In this document: in pieces, positions 9,785 through 20,261 of the stretch
Layout: each line of letters starts with the position of its first letter
How positions within the stretch are numbered: position 1 is the stretch's first letter
Origin: Plasmodiophora brassicae
Taxonomy: Eukaryota > Endomyxa > Phytomyxea > Plasmodiophorida > Plasmodiophoridae
Length of the DNA: 64,000 bases
Direction: 5' to 3'
Assembly (NCBI GenBank): GCA_039704465.1
Contig: JASFAU010000006.1
Span: forward strand, 558,001 to 622,000
Notes under the pieces: generated by a model
Seen by the model: only the letters and a program-made list of their open reading frames with translations
Database searches by the model: none
Told to the model about the DNA's origin: nothing
Made by a program: the position numbers and the translations under genes

Positions 9785-11106
9785 TCCTGCACTCGTTGTT
9801 GAATTGTTACATACACTACGGTCAGTGCCATTTCCGTCAATCGTGGAGAATGTTGGTCGCACAGCGTTGCATGTCAGGAAGCGGCCCACGTGTGAGATTA
9901 CTGAATTTGGTATGAACGCGATAAAGGTTCGCGCTCAATGATATCTGTCCTTTCGACGTTCGTATTCGTCAACGGCCAGCTCAACATGCGTCTCTTTTGG
10001 CGTTCGTGAAGATAATGGTGCTGTCAAATTCCTCTGCGTCGCACAAAGCAGGTGGACGCGATCCGATGCGACTAGAACCTTATGTGGAATGGAATTGGTG
10101 CGCCGTGTCTCGTGCGTTTGCTGCTGCCGTGGCGATGGCTACCGAATTCAGCATCAGGCCTTTCACAATTTCTGCAAGAATCCAGTCATGCGGAGGCCAA
10201 TATCGACGGGTCCGGTGACGTGGTGTACCCATGAAGGATAGCCGGAGTGCCATCAACGACCACAAGTTAACATATTCGGCTGGCAACTACTCGTCCTAAA
10301 TCACATCTGACATCCGGTTGGTATGAGTCAAGTTCATTCCTGAACCGTGGGGAACTGGGCACCATGATGACCTGAACAGGTTCCCGCAGCGCACCAATGC
10401 GGGATACGCTTGTGGCAGATGATGTAAGCAAGAGCTCTGCGAGACTGCGGGCGACGGACCACCGTTGGTGGCAGGGAAGGCACTGACATCGTCGACGGAA
10501 GCAATCGCCATTCCTAGGTCCGCTCACCAAGGCATTGATCGATCCCGGACGTCCAAAGTGTTCCGAGCCGATCTCGTTTGCTAAACCCAGGTACGCTCTG
10601 CTGGCCTGGTAGTTCACGCGCTGTCATCTGTATACCCGTTGTCATGTCCTCATTGCAACTGCACGCGTTGCATTTTCTCAAGGCGTCCGTCGACAAAGAC
10701 CCGTATGACATCAAGCGCCGGTGATCTCAGCGTTCCATTGGCACTTGATGGTCTCGTATATGGCACTTGGTAAACATCGCACCCTAATCTGGAGTACATG
10801 AGGACAGCATAGTCCGTCATCCGAACACGACGACAAGTTGTGCAATGATGGCTGATAATTATAATGAATGTGATTCGACAACGTGTTCTGAACTGGTGGC
10901 TGGTGGGTCATCACTCATCAGTCCGACCATTGCCATGGTCCATGGCCTCGTGGGTTCGCAGCGAAGCCGGGCTTTCAAAAATAGCTTTCGAGTTCGGGAC
11001 TGACGTTCCGCATGCTCGCGTGTTGTGGGCCACGACCCGCGGCGGACTTCACTGGTCAATTGTGGTCAGCGGTCAGCTGTGGTCTCATCGGGCGGATGAA
11101 TTCGCT
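9785..11106. other. about 1.3 kb intergenic between the two paralogues
   Basis: No convincing gene. Open frames at 9294-9941 (plus) and 10267-10617 (minus) have shadow-like composition. The spacing from one paralogue to the next is about 2.4 kb, the expected size of a tandem duplication unit that has since diverged between the genes. Confidence 0.4.
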
Positions 11107-11124
11107 GGCTATTTTTGTTTCGCT
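11107..11124 (+). promoter_or_regulatory. upstream block shared by the two secreted paralogues, copy 2
   Basis: GGCTATTTTTGTTTCGCT, 115 bp before ATG 11222, corresponding to the block at 8723-8740. Confidence 0.45.
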
Positions 11125-11221
11125 CCACTTGTTGCGGGTCGAACGAGTCGTCCGGCGGCATTTCTCTTGGGCTTCCGACCCGACCAGGGAGAAGAGAGAC
11201 CCGCCTGGACACCGGTCGGCA

Positions 11222-12262
11222 ATGTTCCGTCTGCTACCCGTCTTGACGACGGCAGCTCTGTGCTGTGCTATGGAGTTGGAAGGGTTCTTCGGTGAGATGG
11301 AAATGGAATCGCCACCGGATTCGGCATCGGATCCGGCCCCCGCTCGGACTTCGACATTCGCTCGACGTGTGCGTCGCCAGGTGTCACTGCCCGTCGGTCT
11401 GACCTCGAGATACGGATCGCGACAGCATCCAAAGACATGGACCACAATGGACGAATGGTGTTCAAGGTACGACACTGACGATGACGCCGACCTGGACCCC
11501 GTCGCGAAATCTCGGCTGACAACCAGAGACCTGCTGCTGCGGATTGTCAAGGATGGGCGATGTGTGTCGCCCAGTTATCAGGAATCGCCCAGTAGCCACA
11601 GTGACGACGACGACCAAGGGCTAGAGCCTGCTAAAGGAGTTTGTTCGAGGTCAACCATGCCGACGGATCCCGGCATCGATGATCTCGTTCGTCTGACGAA
11701 TGAGGTGCTGCCGCTGACGAACAGGCTCGATAATATGACGGCTCTGGCGACCCCTGTGGTAAAGGTCCCAGCCAGGGAGCGACAGCTAGACCCACGAAAT
11801 AGCGAAAGACTGGCATTGGGCGAGCTAGTACCAGTGCAGTGGCTGAAGTATCCCCGGAATGACCTGGACAAGTTCATGCGGCGGCGCGATATGGCTAGCA
11901 AACCTGGATTGGAGAACCTGATCGGGTCTCTGCTAATTAGGCAGGATGATCGAACCGGCGACACTGTTGAAGAAGTGGAGACTGGTGCGATGCACGAGAA
12001 AGTGGCCGAGACCGTCGACGAGAAGCAATTGCCCTTCCGGAAGCGGCTGGCCTTCGAACTGAAGCGCCGGTCGTCGACGGCTGTACAGAATGGCATCGAC
12101 GGCACTGATGATGAGCTGGACGTCGGCGGGCGTTGCGCCGATGTCGGGCGACGCCGACGTTTCACCTATCCGAGTTACCTCCACCATCATGCCCAGCCCA
12201 TCGAACCGAACAGTTTAGCGCCGTCTGAGCCGATCCCCATTCCTCATTCGCGACACGGCTAG
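11222..12262 (+). CDS. orphan secreted protein, paralogue 2, 346 aa
   Basis: Single exon. Although the frame is open further upstream, ATG 11222 produces a signal peptide (MFRLLPVLTTAALCCAMELEG) that aligns with the start of paralogue 1. The ordered conserved blocks are RRVRRQVSLPV (residues 48-58), GIDDLVRLTNE, WLKYPRNDLDKF, VDEKQLPFRKRLAFE and a basic aromatic block RRRRFTYPSYLHHH near the C-terminus. Between them the sequence is acidic and serine-rich. Differences from paralogue 1 are spread across the protein and include length changes, so the duplication is old. The RVRR and RKR sites look like proprotein-convertase sites. No known domain; function unknown. Confidence 0.75.
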   Translation: MFRLLPVLTTAALCCAMELEGFFGEMEMESPPDSASDPAPARTSTFARRVRRQVSLPVGLTSRYGSRQHPKTWTTMDEWCSRYDTDDDADLDPVAKSRLTTRDLLLRIVKDGRCVSPSYQESPSSHSDDDDQGLEPAKGVCSRSTMPTDPGIDDLVRLTNEVLPLTNRLDNMTALATPVVKVPARERQLDPRNSERLALGELVPVQWLKYPRNDLDKFMRRRDMASKPGLENLIGSLLIRQDDRTGDTVEEVETGAMHEKVAETVDEKQLPFRKRLAFELKRRSSTAVQNGIDGTDDELDVGGRCADVGRRRRFTYPSYLHHHAQPIEPNSLAPSEPIPIPHSRHG

Positions 12263-12537
12263 CGTGCCAGTTTGCGAATTCATGAATACACTAATCGCCC
12301 CTACCCGTCACTTGTTCGTGGGTTACACGCCTCAGGCGGGGTCTTGTACGCCACTGCGGGAATTGCCAGAGCAGTGGGACGGGGACTTATTCTGACACGC
12401 CGTCCATGGCTGAAGCACAAGCGTGTGCATCGAAGGAAAACGAATGACCGATCGTGTCCGGACTCAGGCCAGGTCATGACCAGACAGCAACAACGAACGA
12501 TCCGAGTTCTTCAGGCGAGCATCCCTCGTTTCGTTAT

Positions 12538-13463
12538 TTATTGCTGAAGATATTGGTCGTACGAAGGAGGCGGTGGGACGATCTCCACTTCGGCCCACCC
12601 TCGCCCGATAGCGGCTCGTTGACGCCTGCGAATGACACACACTATAGCAACGGCCACGCCGGCAGCCACAAGCACGCTTGCGACAACGATACCGGCAATG
12701 GCAGCTCCCGAAAGGCCACCAGAGTGGGGGTCAGACTGACCAGTGGCGAAACCCTCGTCGTAAAAGCGGTCCTGCACATGAATAATAAGGACAGAATCGG
12801 GGCATCTCTGATGGGGATTGACCGACTTCATCGCGGTCTGTCGTCGTATGGACGTCCTGCACGTGCGGGACGCTGGGAGTGTCGTTCCATTTACGCGCAA
12901 ACGGCGCCGGTAGGCCGGACCGAACGTTCCTGCGAGACCGCGAAGTCCTTCGCCTTCGGATCTGTCATCACCGACACGTCGCGTCAGATGCAGGTTCTCG
13001 TGATGATATCACTTATAAAGCGCTCTTACTCCATAGCGCAGGTAGCACGCGCCCTCATCAAAGGACGTAGACATCATCATCACGTCGCATGTCACCTCTG
13101 TCAGCATAGGGTCAAACTCTAGGTGGGCGGGCATCGAATCGTCAACGCATGTCCAGGCGTCTACCGACTACTGTCACACTCGGCCATGTACATGATATGT
13201 AGGCAGCGCTGCGACGTACCTTTGAAAGAGCCCGCGTAACCCGAAAGGGTGCAGGTTACGCGTTCCGGCGCGTACTCTTGGACTTCTGACGCGCTTCTCA
13301 TAACCAGTCGCGACGTTGCTGTAGACGTGCGCGCGAACTCGCCCGCATTGAACGTGATCGCGAACTCTTTCGCTGACAAGCGCACTGCCGCATGGGCACA
13401 CCACAGGCACAACGTCGCCGCTAGAACCGCGCACCAAGTATGCATACCGGATCGTCTGACCAT
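12538..13463 (-). CDS. type I membrane protein with PPSY cytoplasmic tail
   Basis: The first exon (start ATG 13463) encodes a signal peptide (MHTWCAVLAATLCLWCAHAA) and an extracellular region with cysteines. The last exon, ending at 12538, carries a transmembrane helix (AAIAGIVVASVLVAAGVAVAIV), a stop-transfer cluster (IRRRQR) and a tail ending PPPPSYDQYLQQ. At least two introns lie between: one is GT at GTACGTCGCAG with an acceptor before EFDPMLTEV, the next GTAAGAGC after YLRYG. The exact middle exons are not resolved. PPxY motifs bind WW domains of Nedd4-type ubiquitin ligases and are endosomal sorting signals. The receptor-like architecture is clear; the ligand and family are not. Confidence 0.6.
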
Positions 13464-13806
13464 CGTAATGGAATACCGTTTGGTGAACCAGCTGCCGAGA
13501 CGTCGCCGTTTAAACGGCGGGCGCAGTTCCGCGATGACCCGCACGCCCAGGTCGGCATGACCCGCCGGGAAATGTCCTGACGACTGTCTTGCGGGTTAGA
13601 CCGCGCGTTCCCGCCTTGCGCGTTGTATCCGTCGCGAGCAAACAAGACAGGGACGCATTCCAAATATCTGGCACGATTGATACACGCCGAGAGAGCGACA
13701 GCAAACGAGGGCGCGTGACACGCAGATGGGCACCCCGGCGGGTGCTGATCGCCGATCGGGGGTCACCGGCCCCGTCGTCCGTGCCGGGGCAGACCTATAT
13801 TTAGAG

Positions 13807-14588
13807 ATGGCGTCGCCGGGTACCCCGATGACGGTAGGGCAGACGGCCCTAGGGCAACGGCCACGTTCAGCAACGGGCACGCGCGCCTGTTTCGTTCCTT
13901 GTATCGATAATCTGGAACGGCGGGAGACAGAGCGGTTCCTTGGGCGGCGTCGATGGACCCTCTGTGAGAGGTTCGTCTGCCGGCACCGCTCGGCAGGCTG
14001 CCAGGCGTGTTGCGGTTTCGCGTTCATCCTCGTCCTGCTGGTGGCCGTCGCCGGTATCCTCGTGGCGATTCACTATCCGGATACGAATCCGCCCGTCCAG
14101 ATAGACTGCGATGATCGCGGGTTCGCTCTCGACAGTACCGAGTTCAAGCTCGACGCAGAATGCCGATTGACGTTCACGAATCGGAACGAGTACGCCGTCA
14201 ATGTCGTCTCTGGCAACGCCTATATTTACCATGATCGTAAGCGACATTGTATTACGATTGACGAAACGCGGTCGCCTCAGTGCAGAACTGTTTCCTAGAG
14301 CGCCAGTTCCACCACGTGTCGGTGCCCAGTTACACGTTCCCGCCGCGTGAGACGACGACATTGACGATCCCGTTCAGTTTGCGGGCCCAGGTCGGCGGCG
14401 AGAACGGGGACATCGTCATGATGGTCGTGACGACCTGCAGATCGACAACCGAAATCCCGATTGACATTCGCGGTATCGCTCAAGTCACCACGTCATTTGC
14501 TCCGTTCTCCCTCACAATACCGTTCGCCGGGAAGCGACAGATCCAGTGCCCACCTGTGATCCCAATCGTGGGCCTCTTCCCGCACTGA
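13807..14588 (+). CDS. single-pass membrane protein with WHy/LEA_2-like domain
   Basis: Two exons (to 14236, and 14299-14588) joined in phase across a 62-nt GTAAGC...CTAG intron. A transmembrane helix (CCGFAFILVLLVAVAGILVAI) is followed by an extracytosolic domain with the LEA_2 pattern: LTFTNRNEYAVNV, a small loop, then VPSYTFPPRETTTLTIPF. This is the layout of NDR1/HIN1-like and TMEM106-like WHy proteins, which associate with membranes and stress responses. The start is uncertain: an in-frame ATG at 13726 lies upstream, but a TATA-like CTATATTTAG sits between it and ATG 13807, so the later start was chosen. Cysteines flank the membrane segment and could be acylated. Confidence 0.65.
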
Positions 14589-15013
14589 CCAGGTCCTAGA
14601 CCACGCCCCAGTGAGGCGGTAGGGCGCACGTGCTCCACCGATAGCCATATCGCATGCGCCACGAACCATTTAAAAGGCATATTAGCTGCCACACCTGAAA
14701 CGACTCTTAGGTTCGTGTTCAAGGCAGGGTGACCATTACCGGGAGGAGCGCCCCCTGTCCCGCGAACGTTGCCCCACATCTGCAGATATTTCGGTACACC
14801 TGTGCCGAGTGCGTGGAACGGAGCCGCCGGCATCGACAACAGCAAACGTGGCCGCTGTCACAGACGGGTTTGGCCGGGCCGGCGAAGGGTGCAGGGCGCC
14901 TGCCGCCGGGTCCGGATGCAGTGGCTGGAGGAGCGATATCGCGCGATATCTCCGACTGGCGAACTGCGCGGTCCCCGTCGAATGTGCGTCCGGGGCGCGC
15001 CCGCTATTCATAG

Positions 15014-15696
15014 ATGCTGTCGACACTGACCTCGGCGGCGTCCGCCATGCTGCGCAGGAGTGCGTCGTCGCCCGAAGGGTCGTCCTGCGACGATGCCGTG
15101 CCGTTGCTGCGCGATACCGGCAAACCAACGGAAATGACGGCGATGTCGCACCCGCCGACGGCACCGACGCACGTGTATGTCAGCCGCCAGGACGTCAGCG
15201 ATGGGTACGATCATGGGACAGCGCCGTCGACCGCGCCCCGTTGCCCTGACAGTCGGACCTGTCAGGCACCTCGCCATACATTATCTGGCCGAATCTGGCC
15301 CCATTGACCTGCTTCGCCAGGAACTGACCCGGGAACCAGGCTGCGCCAACCTCTGCACCAAGGTTGCGATCGCTTCCGGGCTCATCGGCAGCGTGCATGT
15401 TGTTCTGACGCACTGCCTGTCAGTCGGGATGGACGCCGATGCACTTTGCAGCATGGAGAGGGCGCCTGGATGCTGTCCAGCTGCTATACGAGCTGGGCAA
15501 CGCCAACCCGGACACGGAGGACAAATGGGGCGTGACGCCGCTCCAGTGTGCCGCGCTGAACAACCACGCCGACGTGTGCAGGTACCTGGTCGTTAAATGC
15601 AAGTGCGATCCCCGCTTGTCGCCCGCAACGGCCGTGACGGTGGCGCCCGGCATCAAAACCCTGCTTCGTCAGCTGGGGGAAGCGGCACAACAATAG
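15014..15696 (+). CDS. intracellular ankyrin-repeat protein, 186 aa
   Basis: Three exons (15014-15204, 15266-15362, 15424-15696) joined in phase by two 61-nt introns give 186 residues. There is no signal peptide; the first 60 residues are serine and threonine rich. Ankyrin units follow: DGHLAIHYLAESGPIDLLRQ, SGWTPMHFAAWRGRLDAVQL and DKWGVTPLQCAALNNHADV, with a helical C-terminus (LRQLGEAAQQ). The splice joins restore the canonical repeat phase, which is strong support. A general protein-binding role is expected. Unlike the protein at 7113, nothing suggests secretion. Confidence 0.8.
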
Positions 15697-15785
15697 TGTA
15701 AGTAGACCGACGCGGCACGAATGCAAATGCGGTGTATATAAATGCATGTGGCACCTAGAAACGTACACAGTTGCGCGTAGACGTT

Positions 15786-17213
15786 TCAGGGCTGGGCGGT
15801 CGGGAGGCCTGGGAACTCGTAGCCGACGTCGGTCAGGGCCTGGAGCCAGTGCTGCACCAGGACCACGTCCTTCATCTCGACGTACCCGCGTTCGTAGAGC
15901 GCGATCCACAGCTGCTCGACGCGCCCGGGCAGCGTCGTGGCAGCGCTGGACCACTGATGCAGGAACTCGACGAGCGCTCCCGCGCGAGTGTACAGCGGGA
16001 TTTCCGAGTCGAAGTCGGCCAGGTAGCTGTGCGGGTTACGAAACTGGTCCACAATGGGCGGGGAGAAGATGACGTGTAGGCCGAGATCCCAAAGCAGCCT
16101 TTGGCCGGCATAACCTCTCCAGATATCGGAGACACGCCCGTGGACAGTGACAGGCAGCAGTAGCATCCAGAAGGCGGCACGTCTGAACAGGCAGGCCTGA
16201 GCATTCAAAGGCGCCAGCGTCTTTGGCGGCAGAACAATGGGAGCAGCATCGGAAGGCGGCTGGAAGTTGAACGGCAGCGGCATCGTTAAGCGATAGATGG
16301 CGTCCATATCGGGGTCGTGGTCGGCAAGCGACTGGATCAGCGCAACGTCGCGACCCTTTACTCGTGCACGTTGCAGTGACGATTTCCAGCTACCGCTGTC
16401 CTTGATGTGGGTCAGCGGGATCCCTCGCGGCCATGACGGGGAATGGGGCGCCCCCATCTTGACGTAGGGATTGTACGTCGGGAAGTCATGGTCCTTCGGC
16501 AGGTCGACCGAGTAGTCTTCATCTTCACCAGGGACCTTGATGTCCGCGTGGTCCTTAAGAATGTTATCGTCGTCGAAATCCCAAATCGCCTGGGCACCGT
16601 GCGCGATGGCGTACAGGAAGCCGACGTTCTTGCGCCCGAAATGGTTCCAGTTCAGCGTCGAGAAGAACTCGGGGAACTCCTTGCCGAACGTCTCCTGGTC
16701 GTTCGCGTCCAGGTACACGATCGTGCTGGAGCCTTCCACGTGGTAAACAGGCGGCGACTTGCGATCGCCGACGATGACGATGCACCAGTCCGGGCCAAGA
16801 TTGGCCTGCTTCTTGACGGCGTCGGACGGTTCGAAGATCGTTGTCACAACGGACCACTGCTTGCACTGCGGGTTATCACCGGACGCGAACGACGACTTGG
16901 CCCCAGACGCCGACAGTGATTCCCCGTCGAATTTGACGGAATCGACAGGAAACGTGCGGAACGCGACGCCCGAGAACAGCTTGCCACTTGTCGCCGACGA
17001 CGACGCGTCATCCGGGCTGACCGCCCAACTCGGCGGCGCATTCGCACGCCGGACGGCGATCGCGTTGAGCACGACAAGGGCCAGGACGGTGCCGGCCGCC
17101 ACAGTAACGGCCGCTTTGCGCGTCGCTATGGACGCCATCGGGTCGACGACTCGGCCTCGCGAAAAACGGGAAATGGTCGATTCTTCATCGTCGTCGACCG
17201 AGCGGAGGGCCAT
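15786..17213 (-). CDS. STELLO/DUF288-like Golgi glycosyltransferase, 475 aa
   Basis: Single exon. A cytosolic N-terminus is followed by a signal-anchor helix (residues 34-54, AAVTVAAGTVLALVVLNAIAV), giving type II topology. The lumenal part begins with CKQWSVVTTIFEPSDAVKKQ, then WCIVIVGDRK, NHFGRKNVGFLYAIAHGA and IWDFDDDNIL (the DxD-type metal site at about 212-217). The order 'FEPS / VVGD / RKN-GFLYAI-HGA / DFDDDN' is characteristic of DUF288/STELLO proteins, which in plants act in the Golgi on cellulose synthase assembly. ATG codons at residues 1 and 26 are both possible starts; the first gives a 33-residue cytosolic tail. The substrate is unknown here. Confidence 0.75.
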   Translation of the reverse strand: MALRSVDDDEESTISRFSRGRVVDPMASIATRKAAVTVAAGTVLALVVLNAIAVRRANAPPSWAVSPDDASSSATSGKLFSGVAFRTFPVDSVKFDGESLSASGAKSSFASGDNPQCKQWSVVTTIFEPSDAVKKQANLGPDWCIVIVGDRKSPPVYHVEGSSTIVYLDANDQETFGKEFPEFFSTLNWNHFGRKNVGFLYAIAHGAQAIWDFDDDNILKDHADIKVPGEDEDYSVDLPKDHDFPTYNPYVKMGAPHSPSWPRGIPLTHIKDSGSWKSSLQRARVKGRDVALIQSLADHDPDMDAIYRLTMPLPFNFQPPSDAAPIVLPPKTLAPLNAQACLFRRAAFWMLLLPVTVHGRVSDIWRGYAGQRLLWDLGLHVIFSPPIVDQFRNPHSYLADFDSEIPLYTRAGALVEFLHQWSSAATTLPGRVEQLWIALYERGYVEMKDVVLVQHWLQALTDVGYEFPGLPTAQP

Positions 17214-17339
17214 TCGCCAGTCCCAGTTGGGGGTCAGCCCTCAGGGCCCACCCCACCACAAAAAAGCAAATGGCCAGGCGTAGGTAGTGTGGGGGACTTT
17301 CGCTCCAGGCCAGGAATAGAATGCCGAAGGTACACTAAC

Positions 17340-19891
17340 CTACAGGGACATTGCCTGAGAGCGGTGCCTCGAGCGGGCTGCCGATGAAGCCAGGCGGGAC
17401 GTCATGATCGCCGAGTGATGGGCCTTGACGGCGAGGAGGCGGATTTCGTTAGGGACGGTGGCCGGCAGGCGAGAACCGTTGACGATCGATGCGGCGCGTC
17501 GACCAATGGCGCGCCAGAGGTCGTCGCACCGGAAGCGTTTGGTGGTGAACGACCTGGCGATGCTGGCGAGGCTTTGGGCGTCGAATGTGTCAATGACGGC
17601 GATGACGCGTCGCGCAATGGCCTGGAACAGGTGGTCGTCGTTACGTGTTTCGAACACGCAGGCGATACTGACAAGATCCTGAGCTGACATCCCGTCCGCG
17701 ACGTCGACAACACGTCGCCCGACTCTCCGAAGGATATCGTCGTTACCAGCGCCGGCAAACGACAGCCATAAAGCGACACCAACGGCGTCCTGCGCGTTGA
17801 GCACGCCAATGACAGCGTAGGCGCGCGCTTGAATCGCGTGGAACACCTTGGCGTTGTCGATGCCAAGTTTGGCGAATGCGAACGAGAGTTCAGCAGCGCT
17901 TTGCGTCGAGAACGAGTCAGCGACCGCAATGGCATGCCTGCCGATCACGTCGAACAGTTCGACATCACGAATGCCCAGCCTGGAATACGCCCACGCCGTC
18001 ATGGCGAGCCCATGCGACGTGAACGACCGGATGTTCATGATCGTGCATTCGCGGATGGCAGAGAAGAGCCTGCGGTCGGCGAAGCCGAACGTGGCAAACG
18101 CCCAGGCGATGTTCGACAGACCGTGCCCGTTGAACGTATCGATGATCGAGACGGCGCGTTCCGCCAAAACCTGGAACAGCTGGTTATGGTCGTATTCGCC
18201 GACCTTCGCGAAGGCCCAGGCGGTGTTGGCCAGATTCTGAGCGGTGAACGACTCAACGATCGCAACGGCACGATGGGCCATCGTCTCAAACAGGAAAGGG
18301 TCGCGAGCGCCAACTGCGGCGAACGCCCACGCGGTAATGGCGATGTTCTGGGCGTTGAGCACATTGATTATGGTTACTGATCGCTTGCTGATCGCAGCAA
18401 ACAGGTCGGCGTTAGGGATGCCGACCGTCGCGAATGACCAGGCAAGGTTCGCCAGGCTTTGCGGCGCGAAGGCGTCGATCGACTCAGCGGCGCGCTGGGC
18501 GATGACTATGAACAAAGCGTCGTTAACGATGTCGAGCGTTGCGAACGCCCAGGCGGTGTTCGCCGTGCACTGAGGATCGAATGTGTCGGCGATGGCAGCA
18601 GCCCGTCGGGCGATCGCCGTGAACAGGGTCACGTTGTTATCGTTGACCTTGGCGTAGGCCCACGCTGTTATCGCCAGGTTCTGCGACGAAAACGTGTCGA
18701 TCAGAGCGGCCGCACGGCGGCCCATCGCCGAGAACAGGTCCCGATGTTGGAACCCGACCGAGGCGAACGACCAGATCGTACGGGTGATGCTGGGCGATGT
18801 GAATCGGTTGGCAATGACGATGGCACGCTGAGCGACGGCCGCGAAAAGGTCTTCGGGAACCCTGCCCATTGTTGCGAACGCCCAGACGAGATTGGCAATG
18901 TTCTGCGGTGTGAACGTATTCATGATGAGAAGAGCTCGGCGCCCCAGAGCCCAGAAGAGGTCAGAGGCATCGATTGACAGGGTCGCGAACGCCCAGACGG
19001 TAATGGCCAGACTCTGCTCGTTGAAAGATTTGGCGATAGCAACGGAACGTTCGGCGATGGCCGAGAACAGACCCGCTTCATGCCGTTCCAGAGTTGTGAA
19101 CGCCCAGGCCATAATTGAGAGGCTCTGCGACCAGAACTGGTCAATGCAGACGACGGCACGTTCGGCGATGGCGTTGAAGATCACGTCGTCGTTAACACCA
19201 AGCGACGCCAGAGACCACGAAGTCAGGGCCAGGTTCCGCATGTGGAACTTGTCGATATTGTCGATGGCCAGCCGTGTCACAATCCCGACGACACGTTCAT
19301 CGCACGCCTCCCGGCAGCGAGCAAACGCCCAGATCGTGTTCGACAAGCACCTCTCGTCAACGTCGCGGCAGACGCCGTCCGCTACTCGCTCTGCAATCCG
19401 CGCGAATACGTTGTCATCGTATGCGAACGTCTTCCCCATCGCATGCGCCAGCATCGACACGTCTTTCGCGGTGAGCCCATTCAAATCGTCGCAAACGGCC
19501 TGTCCGATCATCAGCAGTAACCCTCTGGCGGACGACGCATCTGCAATTGCAATCGAACAGTTGAGATCCTGGCAGAGTACATGCGAACGGGTGGTGACTG
19601 ACCTAACCGCGTGCCACTGAGCCTGGCAATCTTCATGCCGATATGGGGCAGGAGGCGAAGCCCCGAGTAATTATACGATCGTTGCAGGAGAATACCCGGG
19701 ATCTGCTGCGTGACATTATCCAGAGCGGTGCGCAGTCGATCAGGCAGAACCGGGTCAGTAGACGCCACGACGAACTTCAGCACCCAATCACATCCGTGCA
19801 GCGTCAGCCGCCCGGACGCCGTCGCCCGCGCGCCCGCCCATGTCGCGCGCGCTGACCGGCTCGCCCATGCGATCATTGGCACCACCAGCAA
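17340..19891 (-). CDS. octotricopeptide-like repeat protein, about 829 aa
   Basis: Exon 1 is 19891-19603 and exon 2 is 19540-17340, joined in phase across a 62-nt intron, giving about 829 residues. The body consists of some 17-18 tandem repeats of about 36 residues with the signature FxxQxLANTAWAFATxG followed by LFxAIARRA. These alpha-helical repeats are of the type found with RAP domains in algae, apicomplexans and other protists, where they bind organellar RNA. I see no RAP domain at the C-terminus, which is basic (SAARSRHRSQAMSL). The N-terminal exon is basic with few acidic residues (SRSARATWAGARATASGR) and could be a mitochondrial targeting peptide. ATG 19876 is an alternative start. 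Confidence 0.8.
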
Positions 19892-20261
19892 CTACCCATT
19901 TGTGCGACTTTGGCGCCAGCTATTTTCCGCAGCAACCAGCAAGGGGGATGCTGATGCGGGATGCCTCGCACTGTGCGCGCGACACTCTGAAGTCTGAGCA
20001 GCAGCTACCGCGAGGCCTGTCTGCACCCTGCAACAGCGAAACAAGGTCAGCGCTGGCGTTGCGGCTCGCATCGAACAACTGTGAATCGCGCATATCTACG
20101 ATATATACATCGAGATCGAGGACGCTGCCTGATCCCAGCAGGACAGTTGTGCCCTCGACAGACGTGCGTTGGCAGTGAAGGCCATTGTAAAGTACCGGAA
20201 AAACAATAGACGAGAACAATACATTGATCGTCGCCTGTGGGCAGAGGGCAGCGAGCGGCGT
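19892..20261. other. 370-bp intergenic, promoter side of the repeat protein
   Basis: Lies between the start of the repeat protein and the stop of E1, both on the minus strand. No gene seen. Confidence 0.4.

Noticed and set aside
13161..14361. Additional minus-strand frames opposite the WHy-domain gene
   Set aside because: No protein-like features; explained by the opposite strand.
16443..19620. Several plus-strand open frames opposite the STELLO-like and repeat-protein genes
   Set aside because: They mirror strong minus-strand coding sequence with known motifs and have no domain of their own.
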